DNA of 64,000 bases, from NCBI GenBank assembly GCA_023333565.1, contig JAJKFH010000686.1, positions 100,661 through 164,660 of the forward strand, written 5' to 3'. The notes below the pieces were generated by a model, which made no database searches, had not been told where the DNA came from, and saw only the letters and a list, made by a program, of their open reading frames with translations. Positions 38,132-50,000 of the stretch are shown piece after piece (positions within the stretch are counted from its first letter, which is position 1; each line of letters opens with the position of its first letter). The position numbers were made by a program, and so were the translations under genes. Origin of the DNA: Puffinus mauretanicus. Taxonomy: Eukaryota; Chordata; Aves; Procellariiformes; Procellariidae.

Positions 38132-41100
38132 GAGGCATCACAGTCACGTTGGAGTCGCGTCTCGTTTGCGCTGCAGTCATCTCGCCGTAGTCGCCCCGCG
38201 CAGCCTTGCGTCCGTTGTGTTTTGGTGGCTGCATTGTGGGATTCTCCCTGTTCCCACCAGTGACTTTTACTGGCGATTGAGGTGGATTTTAGTCTTGATC
38301 AATGAGGTTTGTAGGGTAAACGCTGTGAGAGAAACGCATGCAAACAGAATACGGGAAGATGAAGAGAAATCATCTAGTATTACTGCCTAGCGTGCACACC
38401 CGTCTTGGAGCAGCTAACGTTTTCTCTGTTTATTGATTTGCCTTCCTGACAACTACGCTAAACTTGCAGTGAAGTCAGGGACCGTGGAGGCCCGGCAGAC
38501 TGCCTCAGCACACAGAGAGCTGGTTCTTCTTGGTCTGCTGCTGGCCATTGATGTGGTAGAGCTTTTCAGTAATTTTGCTGTGAAAAGTGCTTGGTTTATT
38601 TCTTCAGTGAGTTGGGATACTTTTAGCCAAAACCTCAGGCTTTTTCATTGTTTACCTCCTGCTTGGGAAATGCAGCAAATGCTTATGGGGTTGGAGAATG
38701 AGGGGAGAGGGGTGGAGATGGTTCGCTGTGGTTGTGCGAAGTGTCCTGTAGGTCTGTGCAGGTCTCCAGCACCCCTCTGCAGTCACTGGCCTCCCTGGCA
38801 GAGGGCTCCTCGTGAGCAGACAGATGTGGTCGTAGTTGTTAGACCCCTTCACTTGCAGGGCTACAGATGTTTGGCTGCTGCTGCTGCCTATATCTTTTTA
38901 ACTGGTGTGGGGTCAGTTGGATTAGGGTGTTGCCAGAGGAGAGGGAACACTGAGCTCTGCGAGTATTTTCCCCTCCGTGAAGTGTTGCTCTTGCTTTTGG
39001 CCCTGTTCAGGTGATGGCACAGGAATAGGTGCCACCTTACCTCTCTTCGCCCTTTGCTTACCTCATTCACACGGGAGCTCTGTTGTGCTGCTTTGCAGAG
39101 AAATTGTTGTTTTGGTACAGCTGTTGAAGTATGAAGCAATAACAGCATATTTTTGCTCTCGGAGTAAATTCTTCCTGGAGTAAATAGGTTGTTTCTCTCG
39201 AGGCTTCTGGCCTCCAACTGGGTTGGTTTTGTTCAGGGCTGCCACTGAGTTCCTTTCCCACTTGTTTAGTGGAAAATTGATTCCTCTTCCACCACAAAGC
39301 TTAATGTTGTTGTCTGTTTCCTTTTGGAAAGCTAATTCTGCCCATCATCTCCAAATTGGTACAGCTGCCTAAACTTGCAGGTCCTTCAGGAGCATTGGAC
39401 ATACTGCTGAGTTTCCTTCGCTGCAAAGATGTGAAGTGCGCAGCAGTGGTGGGGTGAAGCTGATTGAATGTTGCCCCTTGAGTGCTTCAAGCTGTAAAGC
39501 ATGATAACTAGTAGAGTTGCATCCTATCAAAATGTCTGCATGTACCTTGTGCAGCAGAACTAGAAGTATGTATTATTATTCTTCAAATAAAAGCCAAAGT
39601 CAACAAGAGGACTTGGGGAAAGACAGATTTTGGTTCGTTTTCACTTTCGTGAAGTTTGAGGCCCATTCCGCAGCCGTGGCTGTTTATTTCTGCCTATTGT
39701 CTTATTCCTCCAAGCAGAAACGTTGGTTGCCCTGTTGCTGAGAAGGCAGTTGTAGCCCCTTGCTGCGGGCTAGTATGGATGTGCTAAAAACTAGCATGTG
39801 TGAATCTGTGAAACTAAGGCAGCTCTTGTGCTGTTTCTCAATGCTTGCAGCGTGTGAATAATGTGTATCTCTTGCGGAAAGTCCTGTCAGGTCCTTCATT
39901 ACCTTGTTCTGAGCGCTGCTGTCTGGTTTGGTAGCGTACGCCTTTTCAAAGGCTTGAGTTTACCTCTTCCTCCATTGTCCTGTGTGTTGGTGTTAGGGGA
40001 GAGTGGCTCTGTCTAAGCTGCTGGTCTTCAAGCAGCTGGCCTTGGATATGCCAGTGTTAGCCCCAATGGTCAGTGCTGTCAGTATTTTCAGGGTTTGTTG
40101 ATTTCTAGTAGCTTGGTGGAGGAGGCTCTCAAGGGAATGTCTCATTTTCCTGACTGCTTTTTACCATATTTCTTTAACAGGAAGCAAGTCTCTGCCTTCC
40201 CCCCACCCCTCAGAAATGTAATCTCAATAATTTTTAAGATTTAGTCTTCCTTGAGAGATCTTTAATATTTTCTCAAGAGTTTCTCCAAAGACATAAACTT
40301 TTACAGGTGGATAATATAAAGTGTTTCGCTTTAATGGTTTGTGTTATTTCAAGAGGGGTTTGCACAAGCAAGTGAACTTGTTTTTGCGAGATGGCAGGAC
40401 TGAGAGCTCGGCCACCAGAGCAAGCCTTTGTTTTTTGCATGAAGCTGCGGTGTCCTGGCCTGTCTTGGGTTTTCAGAGATAAGAGCTAATATCATGCACA
40501 TCAACGTGCAGGAGAAGCTTGCCCTTGTGAAGGAGGGGAGAGGGTTGATCAGCCTTGCGCTGCGAGTGAGCCCTTGGTGCAGGAATGTGGGCTCGGTGTG
40601 TTGGGTCTGGAAAGCAGGCATGCGTAGGGAGGCTTCTCTGAAATTGTCTTAAAGAGACACTGGCAAGCACGGTGGTTGCATGTCTTACTGGTCTTCAGGG
40701 GAGCCGAGAGGGCTTGTTTTCATTGCTCCTATAAGTAACAGTGAAAGCATTTCTCCTCTCTCATCCCCAGTTTCCTGCTTGGGACAGTGGAGTCAACCTC
40801 TCGTGTTGGTGACTTTGCCTTAGTCTGTGAAAGCAGAGGCAGAGCTGTTGTTGGGGGCCAACAAGCTGCGTAAAGGGGAGAGAAGATGGTCATGGTGAAT
40901 GGTCTATATGTAGTCGAGTAGCAATGTTTGCTGTGGGCAGAGTGTTGGTGACAGCACGCAGGGTTTGTATGGTGGGTTCTCAGCACCCTAAAAACCCATG
41001 AAAACAGAGTTATACTTCACCCTGGGAATGGTGGCAATGTTAGTGCCTGCATTGCCAGCATGGTGGTGGTGGGACCAAAGTCCTCTAAGAAGGTGCAGGG

Positions 41101-44100
41101 CCCCTGTGTAGCAGCGTGCTGCAAGCGCTGTGCTGGGCAGTGCCTGTCCCAGCCAGCTTCCAGTGATCCTCAGGCACGAGCCCCTGGTGGAAGTAGCAGA
41201 GCTGGGGAAAGCTGACCAAACTGTCAGCAAAAGGGGGAAAAGCATGGTGCTGTGGGTGTCAGCTTGTGACATGAGGAGGCTCTGATTTTGCTTTCTAATA
41301 TCTCAGGCTGGTGCAATATGTTTTCCGTGTGATAGGACAATGCCTTCAACTTTCCCTTATATGGGAAAATCTGGTATGCAGCCTAGCAATCTGCCAATAT
41401 GTGGCTATTAATTTTTAGCATTGTTATGTTGGATGTGTCCAGTCAGCCTAAGTAGTAGGAAATACCTGGGACGCTGTGGCCGGGCTTTAGTGTTTGAGGC
41501 AAGTCCCTGACAGATATCTGGGGAAAGGTGGCTGTGCTCTGGGGAATGCCTGAGCACACTCGACTCCTCGGGAAGTCAGCAAAAAGCTGGGAGAGTTTGG
41601 TGCCTGGGTGTAGGACTTCTGCCCTACACTGCCCTTGGGCCCACTGCTCAGAGAGGAGCTGGGGCCCTTGGTCGTGTTGCCACCGAGGAGGTCAGTGGAG
41701 CACTTGACCCATCCTTTGTGCAAGGACCTTCCCCCTGCAGAGGAAATGCTGCCTTGAGGTTAAGGGGTGCACACTGTTTCCGTACTGCAGCCTGTTGCCT
41801 CTAGGGGATTCCCAGCCTGTAGTGAGTATAAATCCTGCTCTAACAGGAGCAAAACACTCTTTTCAGTCCAGAAAAGAAAGTGAGAAGTGTGGGAACCGAG
41901 TCCCAGTCCCTCTTTGTTTTTTATGTGGGCGCTGGAAATGTGCTTGCAGAGTGCGGGTGTTATCATGACGATGAGATGTTGGCTTGGCCGTGGGGTGCAC
42001 ATCACATTTTCCAGCCCTGGTTTCCCTGTGAGGGATGCTGCTCAGTAGCAGTTTGATGATGATATTAACATCTATCCTAGGAGGTACAGCATGTCTTCTG
42101 CAGTCCTGCCTTTGCCCTAACTTTATGCAGCCCTAATGTTGCACTAGTGTAGGTAGTGTTATCTGGTTGTTGTTTTGGGGTGTGGATTTTTTGTTTTTTT
42201 AATTGTGTTTTAACTGGTGAGATTAAGTTTAGATCTCTTCTGGTGAAGCTTTCTGATCCTTGTCTGGCTCTTCCTGCCGTTTGGGCAGTTGTTACGGGAA
42301 GTCTGGGTTGAAATGCAGGTAACTCATTGCTTCCTTTTGGGGTGACTGTGCCGAAAGCAGGGGAAAGTTACGCTTGTCAGTGTCAATTTGCAGAGTATTT
42401 GTGTTTCCTAAATGTTTCCATAAAAGTGTGGGATCTATGGAGCCCTGCTTTGCATTAGAGTAAAAGGCAATATCTGGGGTCAGGCTAGTGGTTAACCCAG
42501 CCCTGTGAACTGGCTGCATGGCCCTGCTAACGTGCATGTTATTGCAAGGGAGGGACAGGTAGGCAGTGGAGGGCAAGGTTCTTTCGTTCCGCATCTTATG
42601 TGGTCCTAAAGCACGTGTTTAAATTGCAGCCTGGGAGCTCTTGCACAGGAACGTAGGTGGGAAGGGCGTGAGTGTGCTGTGAGGGACCCCAGGCCAAAAG
42701 CTTGTGCAAACGCCCCATGGGGGAAGTGCAGCTGGATGTCCCTGTGGCTGATCTGCTGATAGTGTGCCTGGGGGGATAGGAACTGCAGTACTTACTGCCC
42801 TGAGGGTTGCTAAAACTCTCGAGGATGTAAGACCACCACCCCTTCCCCCAGAAGGTATCTCATCTGCATTTCTTTGAAGGCAGAAGCAGACTTCAGCTAA
42901 TTGAAGGACTTCAGCTACCAGGCCCTTCACGTTAGCAGCCACTGCTGAGAATTTTGGTCCCTCTGTATTGCACTACAAATAGACATTTGTTATGTGGACG
43001 TTGCTGAGTTTCCTTCAAAAAACTCAAAGTTAAACCTCTCTTCAGAGTCATGAAAGTAATTAGATAACTAAGTTGTTTTATGTGCTTTCTGGTTTTCGTT
43101 TTGTGCTTTAACTTATGCTCAGTGGCTACCTTTGAAGGTGAATTCCAGCATTAGCAATGTGCTAGTGTGCTACCTGCAGGAACAAGGGTGATGCAAAGTT
43201 ATGGGGGACTTTCACTTTTTTGATGTATAGGTAGGTGAAGTGTTGGTTCTTTAAGAAACATTATATATGTGCATCGAGGCAGAATTAAAGTTAGTCCTAG
43301 ATACAAGAATAAACATTAGTGCTTTGCTAAAGATGTGGTGTGAAAGCTGCTATTTTTGTGTGAGCCGCTGCCTTGAGTTCTCTAGATCTTGTGCAGAGAG
43401 CACCTTTAACCCTAGATGTTTCATCTGCTTTGGTTGAACTTAAAACATACTTAAGATAAAATGAAACTTAAGTGTTAGGTGGCTGTTAATTGAGGATCAG
43501 AGAAGAGAGAGACATTCTCTCTTGATGACTTCTATATATGTGCATAGTGCATCCTTGCTGTACCCTGTGCTGGCTTAGCCTGGGGAGGAGAGCAGTGGGG
43601 TGTGGGAATGCACAGCGTATTGCTTGTATTGTTGCTTTAGGGCAAGCAAAGCCCTGTTTCTCAGTGATCTTTCTCAGTCCCCGTAGGGTGCCCCTCACCA
43701 GGGTATCTGAACTTTTCCCGGCATGCACTTCTGTGCATACATAAAGGCAGGTTTCTCTCCTCCACCACAGACAGCAGAGACTGTGCTCTGTTTGTTCGCT
43801 GTGTGGTGATGTTTTGGGGAGGCTGACTGAAGCAAGACTTGCGCTTACTGTGAAGGTGCTGAGGTTTGTGGTTACCCTGATTTCTTCAGAGAAGTGGTTA
43901 TGGATTTGTGGGCCAGTCACAGTGACTGCTCCACCTCCTTGCTCGGGAGGGTGAGAATTTCTGTCTGATAATAACATCACTGTTTTGGAGTTGGGCCAGT
44001 CCCACATTGTGCTTTGAGAGTGAGGACCAGGGTCCTGAATCCGAAAGGCAAAGGAAGGAGTAGGTCACTATGGGCACAGGCTCTTTGAAGCTTTAGTAGT

Positions 44101-46959
44101 TGTAACTTCAAAGAGAGTGGCCTCTCCAGGAGCCCTGTAGTGAGATGTGACTCTGCAGGCTTGCAGGCCGTGTGTGTTTGAATAGGTACAGCTGTGCCCA
44201 TGTCTGACAGGGCATAGTGCACTGTGTGCAGAGATGCGATTATCTGCAGATGCTGCTCTCTGGTTTCTAGACAGGCTCTCTGCTGACCGCTCTGCTGAGT
44301 GGAGAGTGACATTAGGACTGAGGAGTCCTGGACAGTGCTCCCAAACCCTTTCCTGGATCCAGCTCTACCTCCTGCTCTTTCTGCCACCCTGAGCTGGGTG
44401 AGGGAGATGTCTGACACAAAGCAGAAGTGGATTTCTGGACCTTGTTGCATGTTAGTTCTTCCAGAGACGTCTGCTGAAGGAAGGGGTCAGAAAATGATTG
44501 GCTCATCCAGGTAAGGAGGGAGAGGAAGTGTGGAAACCATGTTGGCATGGACTTCTGACAGGGACTTGCAGTAAGAGTGGGCTGGGACATGGGTCTGTGG
44601 GACCCATGCTCTGCTGTTGCATCCAGAGTTTGCTTGCCTGGCCTTCATGTTGCTACATGTCAAAGGAGACTGATGTCTGTAGGCAAGCAGGGACAAGAGT
44701 CTCTTGGTGGTTTGGTGCAGCTGGTGCCACATGCTTGCCTGCTGACTAGCTGACCCCATGAAGATGGTGCTGGTTGGCCAGGAGGATCCTGGGCATGGTG
44801 GGTGTCTTCTGTGTCTGTGCCCTGAATGAACACAGCTTGACTCCAGCAGAGACCCATAGCAGCTCTGCCTGTGCGCTATTTGAAGGGGCTTGGTGTGCTG
44901 TGAGGTCCCAGGTCTGCTTAGAAAAAGGGACTCTGCAAAGATGGTGCTCTGCAGTCAGCGTTAGTGATTGCAGCTTGGACGTGCTCTGACAGGAGGCGTG
45001 TGCTCCCTCCCTGTGCAAGTGTGGACCTCCAGCCTGGCAAGGCTGATGCTCTCTCCACTGCTCCCTGAACTGGCCTCTGACTGAAAGGCTTTATGAGCTG
45101 GGACAAGAAGGGGCTACCCCTCCATATGTGCTTTCGGTAGCATTTTACTTGCAGCATGTCTGGGCAGGACTTTGGGTGCTCGCTGTTTAAAAAGGCTACG
45201 CAAGTGTATTAAAGAGTTGCCTGTAGCTGAGGAGGGAACCAAACCTGGCGTTGCTGAACTCCAAGCATTTGCACATGAGGAATTGATGAATTTCTTTTTT
45301 GCACTTCTCTCTCCATGCTGGAGTGTTTCCTGGGATGGTGTAAAAGACACAAAGCAAGGAAGCGTTGAGATGATTGAGAGGAATATCTCCTTACAAATGG
45401 CATCTGAACTCTGGAGACTGTTCTTCAAAGTAGCTTCAGCTGAGATTGTGGAGAACTTGTATCCCAGAGAGTTAAATTCAAAATAAACTGGAAGCCCTTG
45501 GAGGTGAATGTCAGGGAGTTACAGTCCTTGCAGGGCAGAGCAGTTGAAGTGGAGGTAAGGATGTGAACCTGAGGGCTGTGGGGTAGCAGTGCCGCTTGTG
45601 AAGGGTACTCTTGCTCTGTGTTGCATCAGGAGAGTTGGCTACATTTTGCTTTCTCTCCCTGTTCTTTAGATGCTTGGGAAACAGGTCTGATGCTTCAGTA
45701 TGCAAGTTCTCGGGCCTGGAGAACAGCAGATTTCTGTCTGTTGCTATTTTGGGACGAGGTTTGCTAGTTTCTCTTGGGATGTACAGGCAGAACAGATGCC
45801 ATGAGCCATGGGACCTCACCACAGCATACAGTAAACTCTCGGGCTGTGGTTGTTTGGGATGTTGCCTTCCCGGGTGCTGAGGAACAGCTTGGCTCCCCCA
45901 GTGCCTGGCACTGCCACAGGCAGGGGTCTTGCCAACCAACTTTTCTGCCCTCTCCTGGGGTGGGATTGCTTAGTTTTGCAGTGCTGACAGGGCAGGTGCA
46001 GCCTTTGTCTGTGCAGGAGCTCCTCTCCAACAGGGCAGCATCAAGCAAGTGACCTCTGTAAGCTGGTGGTGGAGATGTCCTGTACTTGGGGAGTGAGCAG
46101 TGTAGTAAACCATCCTTTCACTCCTGAAGGTCCCTTCTACTCCCCCTCCAACCTTCACTCAGTGTGAGAGAGCACAGACCGAGCTGAGCTTCCTTTGTCA
46201 CCTGGGTTTTGAGACCCCTAGGACCAGGATGGTGCTGCCTTGCCCAAAGGAGAGCTGCTCACTCGTCAGACGCTAAGATGTAGCTTGGGAACAGCTTTCA
46301 GTGCCTGCACTCAAGAACTGTGGCGTGAGATGTGGCCATGGTGGGCAAAGCAAGGTTGGCCCTGAGCTTGCTTCATGCACTGTACACCCCTCCCCGCTCC
46401 GCCACCCATAAGACATGGCATTTGGCCGAGCAGTGGTGTCCATCCTGCTTTTGAGGCCCTGGAAATCCTTAAAATGCTGGCTGTGCTCTTGTGGCCCAGC
46501 TGCTGGCCACGTTTCATTCGGCTCCTGGCTTGGATGTGTTTCTTAGGGCACGTTCCCATGGGCTATTCACTAGATGAAGCAGGGGCAGGTTGGCAGGAGG
46601 GCACAAAGCCTGGTTCACCCTTTTACTTTACTGTGCTTATAGTAATAGGGCAATAGAGAATAACTTAAAGCTGGCGGGTAACAGCAGCAAACGAGGGTGT
46701 GGGGACACCAGCTGGATGATTGGCAGGGGTAAAGGCTATCCACCGTGGAGGTCTACGGCAGGGAGTTTCAGCTGGAAAAGACTGACAAAAAGGCCTGAAG
46801 GAATGATTGTCAGCAGGACTGGACTCTGCAGTGGGGTATCCGTTGCCATTTGGATCTGTGGCCGGTGTGCTGTGCCATCCCAGCAGGAAATCTGCTCTGG
46901 GTGTTAGATGTGTTCTTCATATGTGTCTACAGCCAAGTCTTGAGGTGTGTTGCAAGTGC
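38132..46959 (+). other. Probable intron 1 of the CpG-island gene, first part
   Basis: No coding exon or young repeat recognised. T exceeds A on the plus strand in hand-counted lines (25 T to 6 A at 47161 just beyond, 18 to 7 at 44581, 17 to 10 at 40021), as in introns transcribed rightward. Numerous short open frames on both strands have no conserved features. Confidence 0.45.
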
Positions 46960-47085
46960 TTGTTCATCCTCTCAGTAGCCCTGCTGTGAAGGTTGATTTT
47001 TATCCCCATTCTACAGTTGGAAAATAGAGGCACAAAGGGCTCTGATTGCCTTTGAGGAGCTGTCTGCAGTGTGGCAAAGCTGTTT
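46960..47085 (-). repeat. MIR/L2-type relic
   Basis: The plus strand reads TATCCCCATTCTACAGTTGG, then AAATAGAGGCACAAAGGGCTC and a GCAGTGTGGCAAAGCT-like end. This follows the reverse complement of the shared MIR/L2 3' region (pattern ATCCCCATTTTACAGATGAGG, AAACTGAGGCACAGAGAGG). Such old elements survive as scattered fragments in birds. Confidence 0.6.
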
Positions 47086-50000
47086 TCTGACAGCTTGAGT
47101 TTGCTGTGCAGGATATTAACAGCAAGAGGGGAAGATCCGTGCTTTCAGGAATGCCATCTCATTTTTTGGCCATCTGCCTTGGGATGGCTTGAGTTTGGTG
47201 CTCTTCGGTATGTAGCTCTCAAGCAGTAACCTTACAAAAGGTTCTTTGAATTGGCTAGCTGTCAAGGTCTACCGGTTGAGCTGGCTTTTGTACACCTTTC
47301 ATACTAATAAAGGTTCTGTGGGCTAAATTATGTGTCTGGTGGCATCTTTACAGGGGTAGTGACCTTGAGGATGGACTTGGGCAGCTAAGTGAAGTTCCGA
47401 GTGCTTGTGCATGAGAAATAAAAGGCAGCAGGAAAATGTGCAGAGTGTGCAGGGCACTGGTTTCTGCTGAAACCTCTATATCCCTCCTGATAGCTGGACA
47501 GCAGCTGGGTGGTTTCCCCTGTTGCAAGAAGCCTCTGAAGCAGCTGGCAATAACGCCTGTGCTCCCACGGGGCCAGTAACTTGGAAAAGCGTTTTCTTAT
47601 GCTACCGGGAAGTCTGGCTCCTCATGACCACTGGTCCAGGAAGCCAGTAGGAGCTGAGCCCACGATCCCATCTCTGCCCAGGGGTAACAGCCAGGCCCTT
47701 CAGAGAAGAGAGCCTGCTGCTAGCACAGAGCGTGTGTCCTCAGAGCTCCTTTGCCTGTTTCCATCTAAAATGTAGCTAGGGTTGTCACTCTGGCCCAAGG
47801 CTTTGCACAGTCTCCTTGGCAGCCTTAGCACGTACTCGCCTTGGTACGCGAGGCTCCCTGCCTTGTGGAGGGGCAGATCAGGTGTACAGTCCCAGGCTAA
47901 GGAAGAGGAGTTGCCCGCCAGGCATCTTTTTGATTGCTGTCAAGCTGGTCCTGCAGCTGTGTTTAACTGCCATTCTGAGGAGTGTGCTTCTGGCTCCCGG
48001 CAGGCAAGGAGAGAGGCTGCGAGCTGCCTGCCTCCTGCCCACAGCAGGACACCAGAGGGGTAGGAGAGCTGTGTGGGAAGCTGTGCAAGTGTCAGTCTGC
48101 CATAGGCTTTATTGGCCTGCGCAATTTGGGACTCTCCTGCAGCACATGGATACAGATACTGCGTTTTCCCTTATTTTAAAATAGGAAATTAAGTGCTGGG
48201 AGTGTGATGGGAGAAGTGAGAAGGCTTTATGGCCATTGGCACAGTCTGTTCCCTGGACACCCCATTCGTGTCCATCCTTGTTGGCTTGCTGGTCAACATG
48301 CTGGGGCTGGTGAATAAGTGGAAGGAAAACTTGGCACTGGTGATGGAGGAATGCCTTGTTAAGATTTGGCAGACAGGGCAGTTAATTTGGCCTGGGTCGA
48401 ATGCCACACCGGAGTGTGTTTGTGTTTAATGGGGAGCAGAGGTCTGGAAAATGCCGCATCAGTGCAATGGGCTTTGCTGATGTGGCAGGAGCTTGAGCTG
48501 GTGATGCTCTTGACAGGGCATGCAAATCACGCTGGTGGGGTACTGCCCTGCAGGGAGCTGCTGCACGTCCCCTGCATGCGCACAAGTGCTGCACGTGTTC
48601 ACGCACACACCAGCACACCCTCACCCGTGAAATCCTGGCCCTTGGCACTGCTGAGGGTGGTCACAGGCCTGCCACCTGCGGGAGCCCAGCCTGTTGGGTG
48701 CCAGCTACAAGGCTGCGCAGGCTTGGCCTACCTCCCTTCTCTCTTCCTTGTCTGCATAGGTACTGAGCTGTAGATTTTTGTTTTATTTTTCCTATGGTTT
48801 TTGCCTTGCTGATGTTGAGGATTAAAATCCACTGCCTGGGGCTTATGAGCAACTGTTTGGAGTGAGACTCTTGGCCTGCTGATCGGAAGACAACAGGCGT
48901 AGGCTTGAGAAACCTGTCTCGCTCCTGGCAGCTTCTGCACACCAGGGCAGCAGGGCGATGGTGTGGCAAAGGGGGTGCAGCTAACGCTGGGTGCATCCCC
49001 ATGGTGGGGAAGGGGGTACAGCTAATGCTGGATGCATCCCTGCTCTGCAGACGGCCACCTCTCAACTCCCGGTACCGCTTGGGAGCAGTGTGTCCCCTCA
49101 TTTTGAACTGTCCACGAAGGTGAGAGAAATACGTTTTACGGTGAGCTCAGACCTGGTTTCCCTCTCCTTAGCAACAAGCTGGAGCGCCGTGTCTTCGTGC
49201 ACACACTGGCTGGCCAGGCACGGCTTTGCGTTTCGTGATGTGCCTTTGCTGAACAAAACCGAAGGTGTTTCCAGCCATTCTGCAGGTTTCTCTCCCCTTG
49301 TGCTGTTGATGCCTGCTTGCTGCTGTGCTCACTGGAGTCTAAGTGAGCCTTCAGTTCTCAGCCCTGTGGCACTGTGCAGCTTTGAAATAACTGCTGAAGG
49401 TCATTGTGGTTACAGTCTTGGGTAAGGAGCTGCATTTGGAAACTCTCCAAAAAGGATCTATTGCCGTTTTTGCCACGTGAGCTTGTCATGAGAGTCATGA
49501 AGTGCAGCTGACTGAAGCTGCATTACCAGCGGCTGCATCCAGCCTGCATGTGCTCTCTCTTGCTTGTTGAGTGCCAACAGAGCATCTTCTGTGCGCAGGC
49601 AGTGGCACTGTCCCAAGTGTCTTCCCGGGATCTTTGACGTGGCTGTCGCTTTAGGGCTGAGAGCTTGCCTGGGAGGGCTTGGGAGCAGAAGTGTTGGTGC
49701 TGAGCAGGCTTTTTGGAGGGTGAATGCTGTGCAGCATTGCCGTATTCCTTGTCCCATGGAGCAAGTGGCAAGGAGGTTGTGGCTATTTCTTGCCTGCCTG
49801 TCAAAGTCTTGTTGCCTGTTCCCCTGTGGAGTGGTGGAGTTGGGTGTCCTGGGAAGGTGCTGCATAGCTTGGCTGGCAGGATTGCCATGTGCATTGGGTG
49901 TCCTTATCAGCAGATCTCTTGGCTCCCCTGGCCCCACGGAGAACACAGTTAATTCCCCTACCTTCTTCTTTTAAAGATTAAAATATTTTAAGAACATAAA

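Noticed and set aside
45172..45486. 104-codon frame with protein-like composition
   Set aside because: Closer to real protein than most, but it has no recognised motif, no splice context and no neighbouring exon in phase.
49040..49125. Possible coding exon bounded by CTCTGCAG and GTGAGAG
   Set aside because: The stretch is open in one frame, but its peptide matches nothing I know, and part of it belongs to a local duplication.
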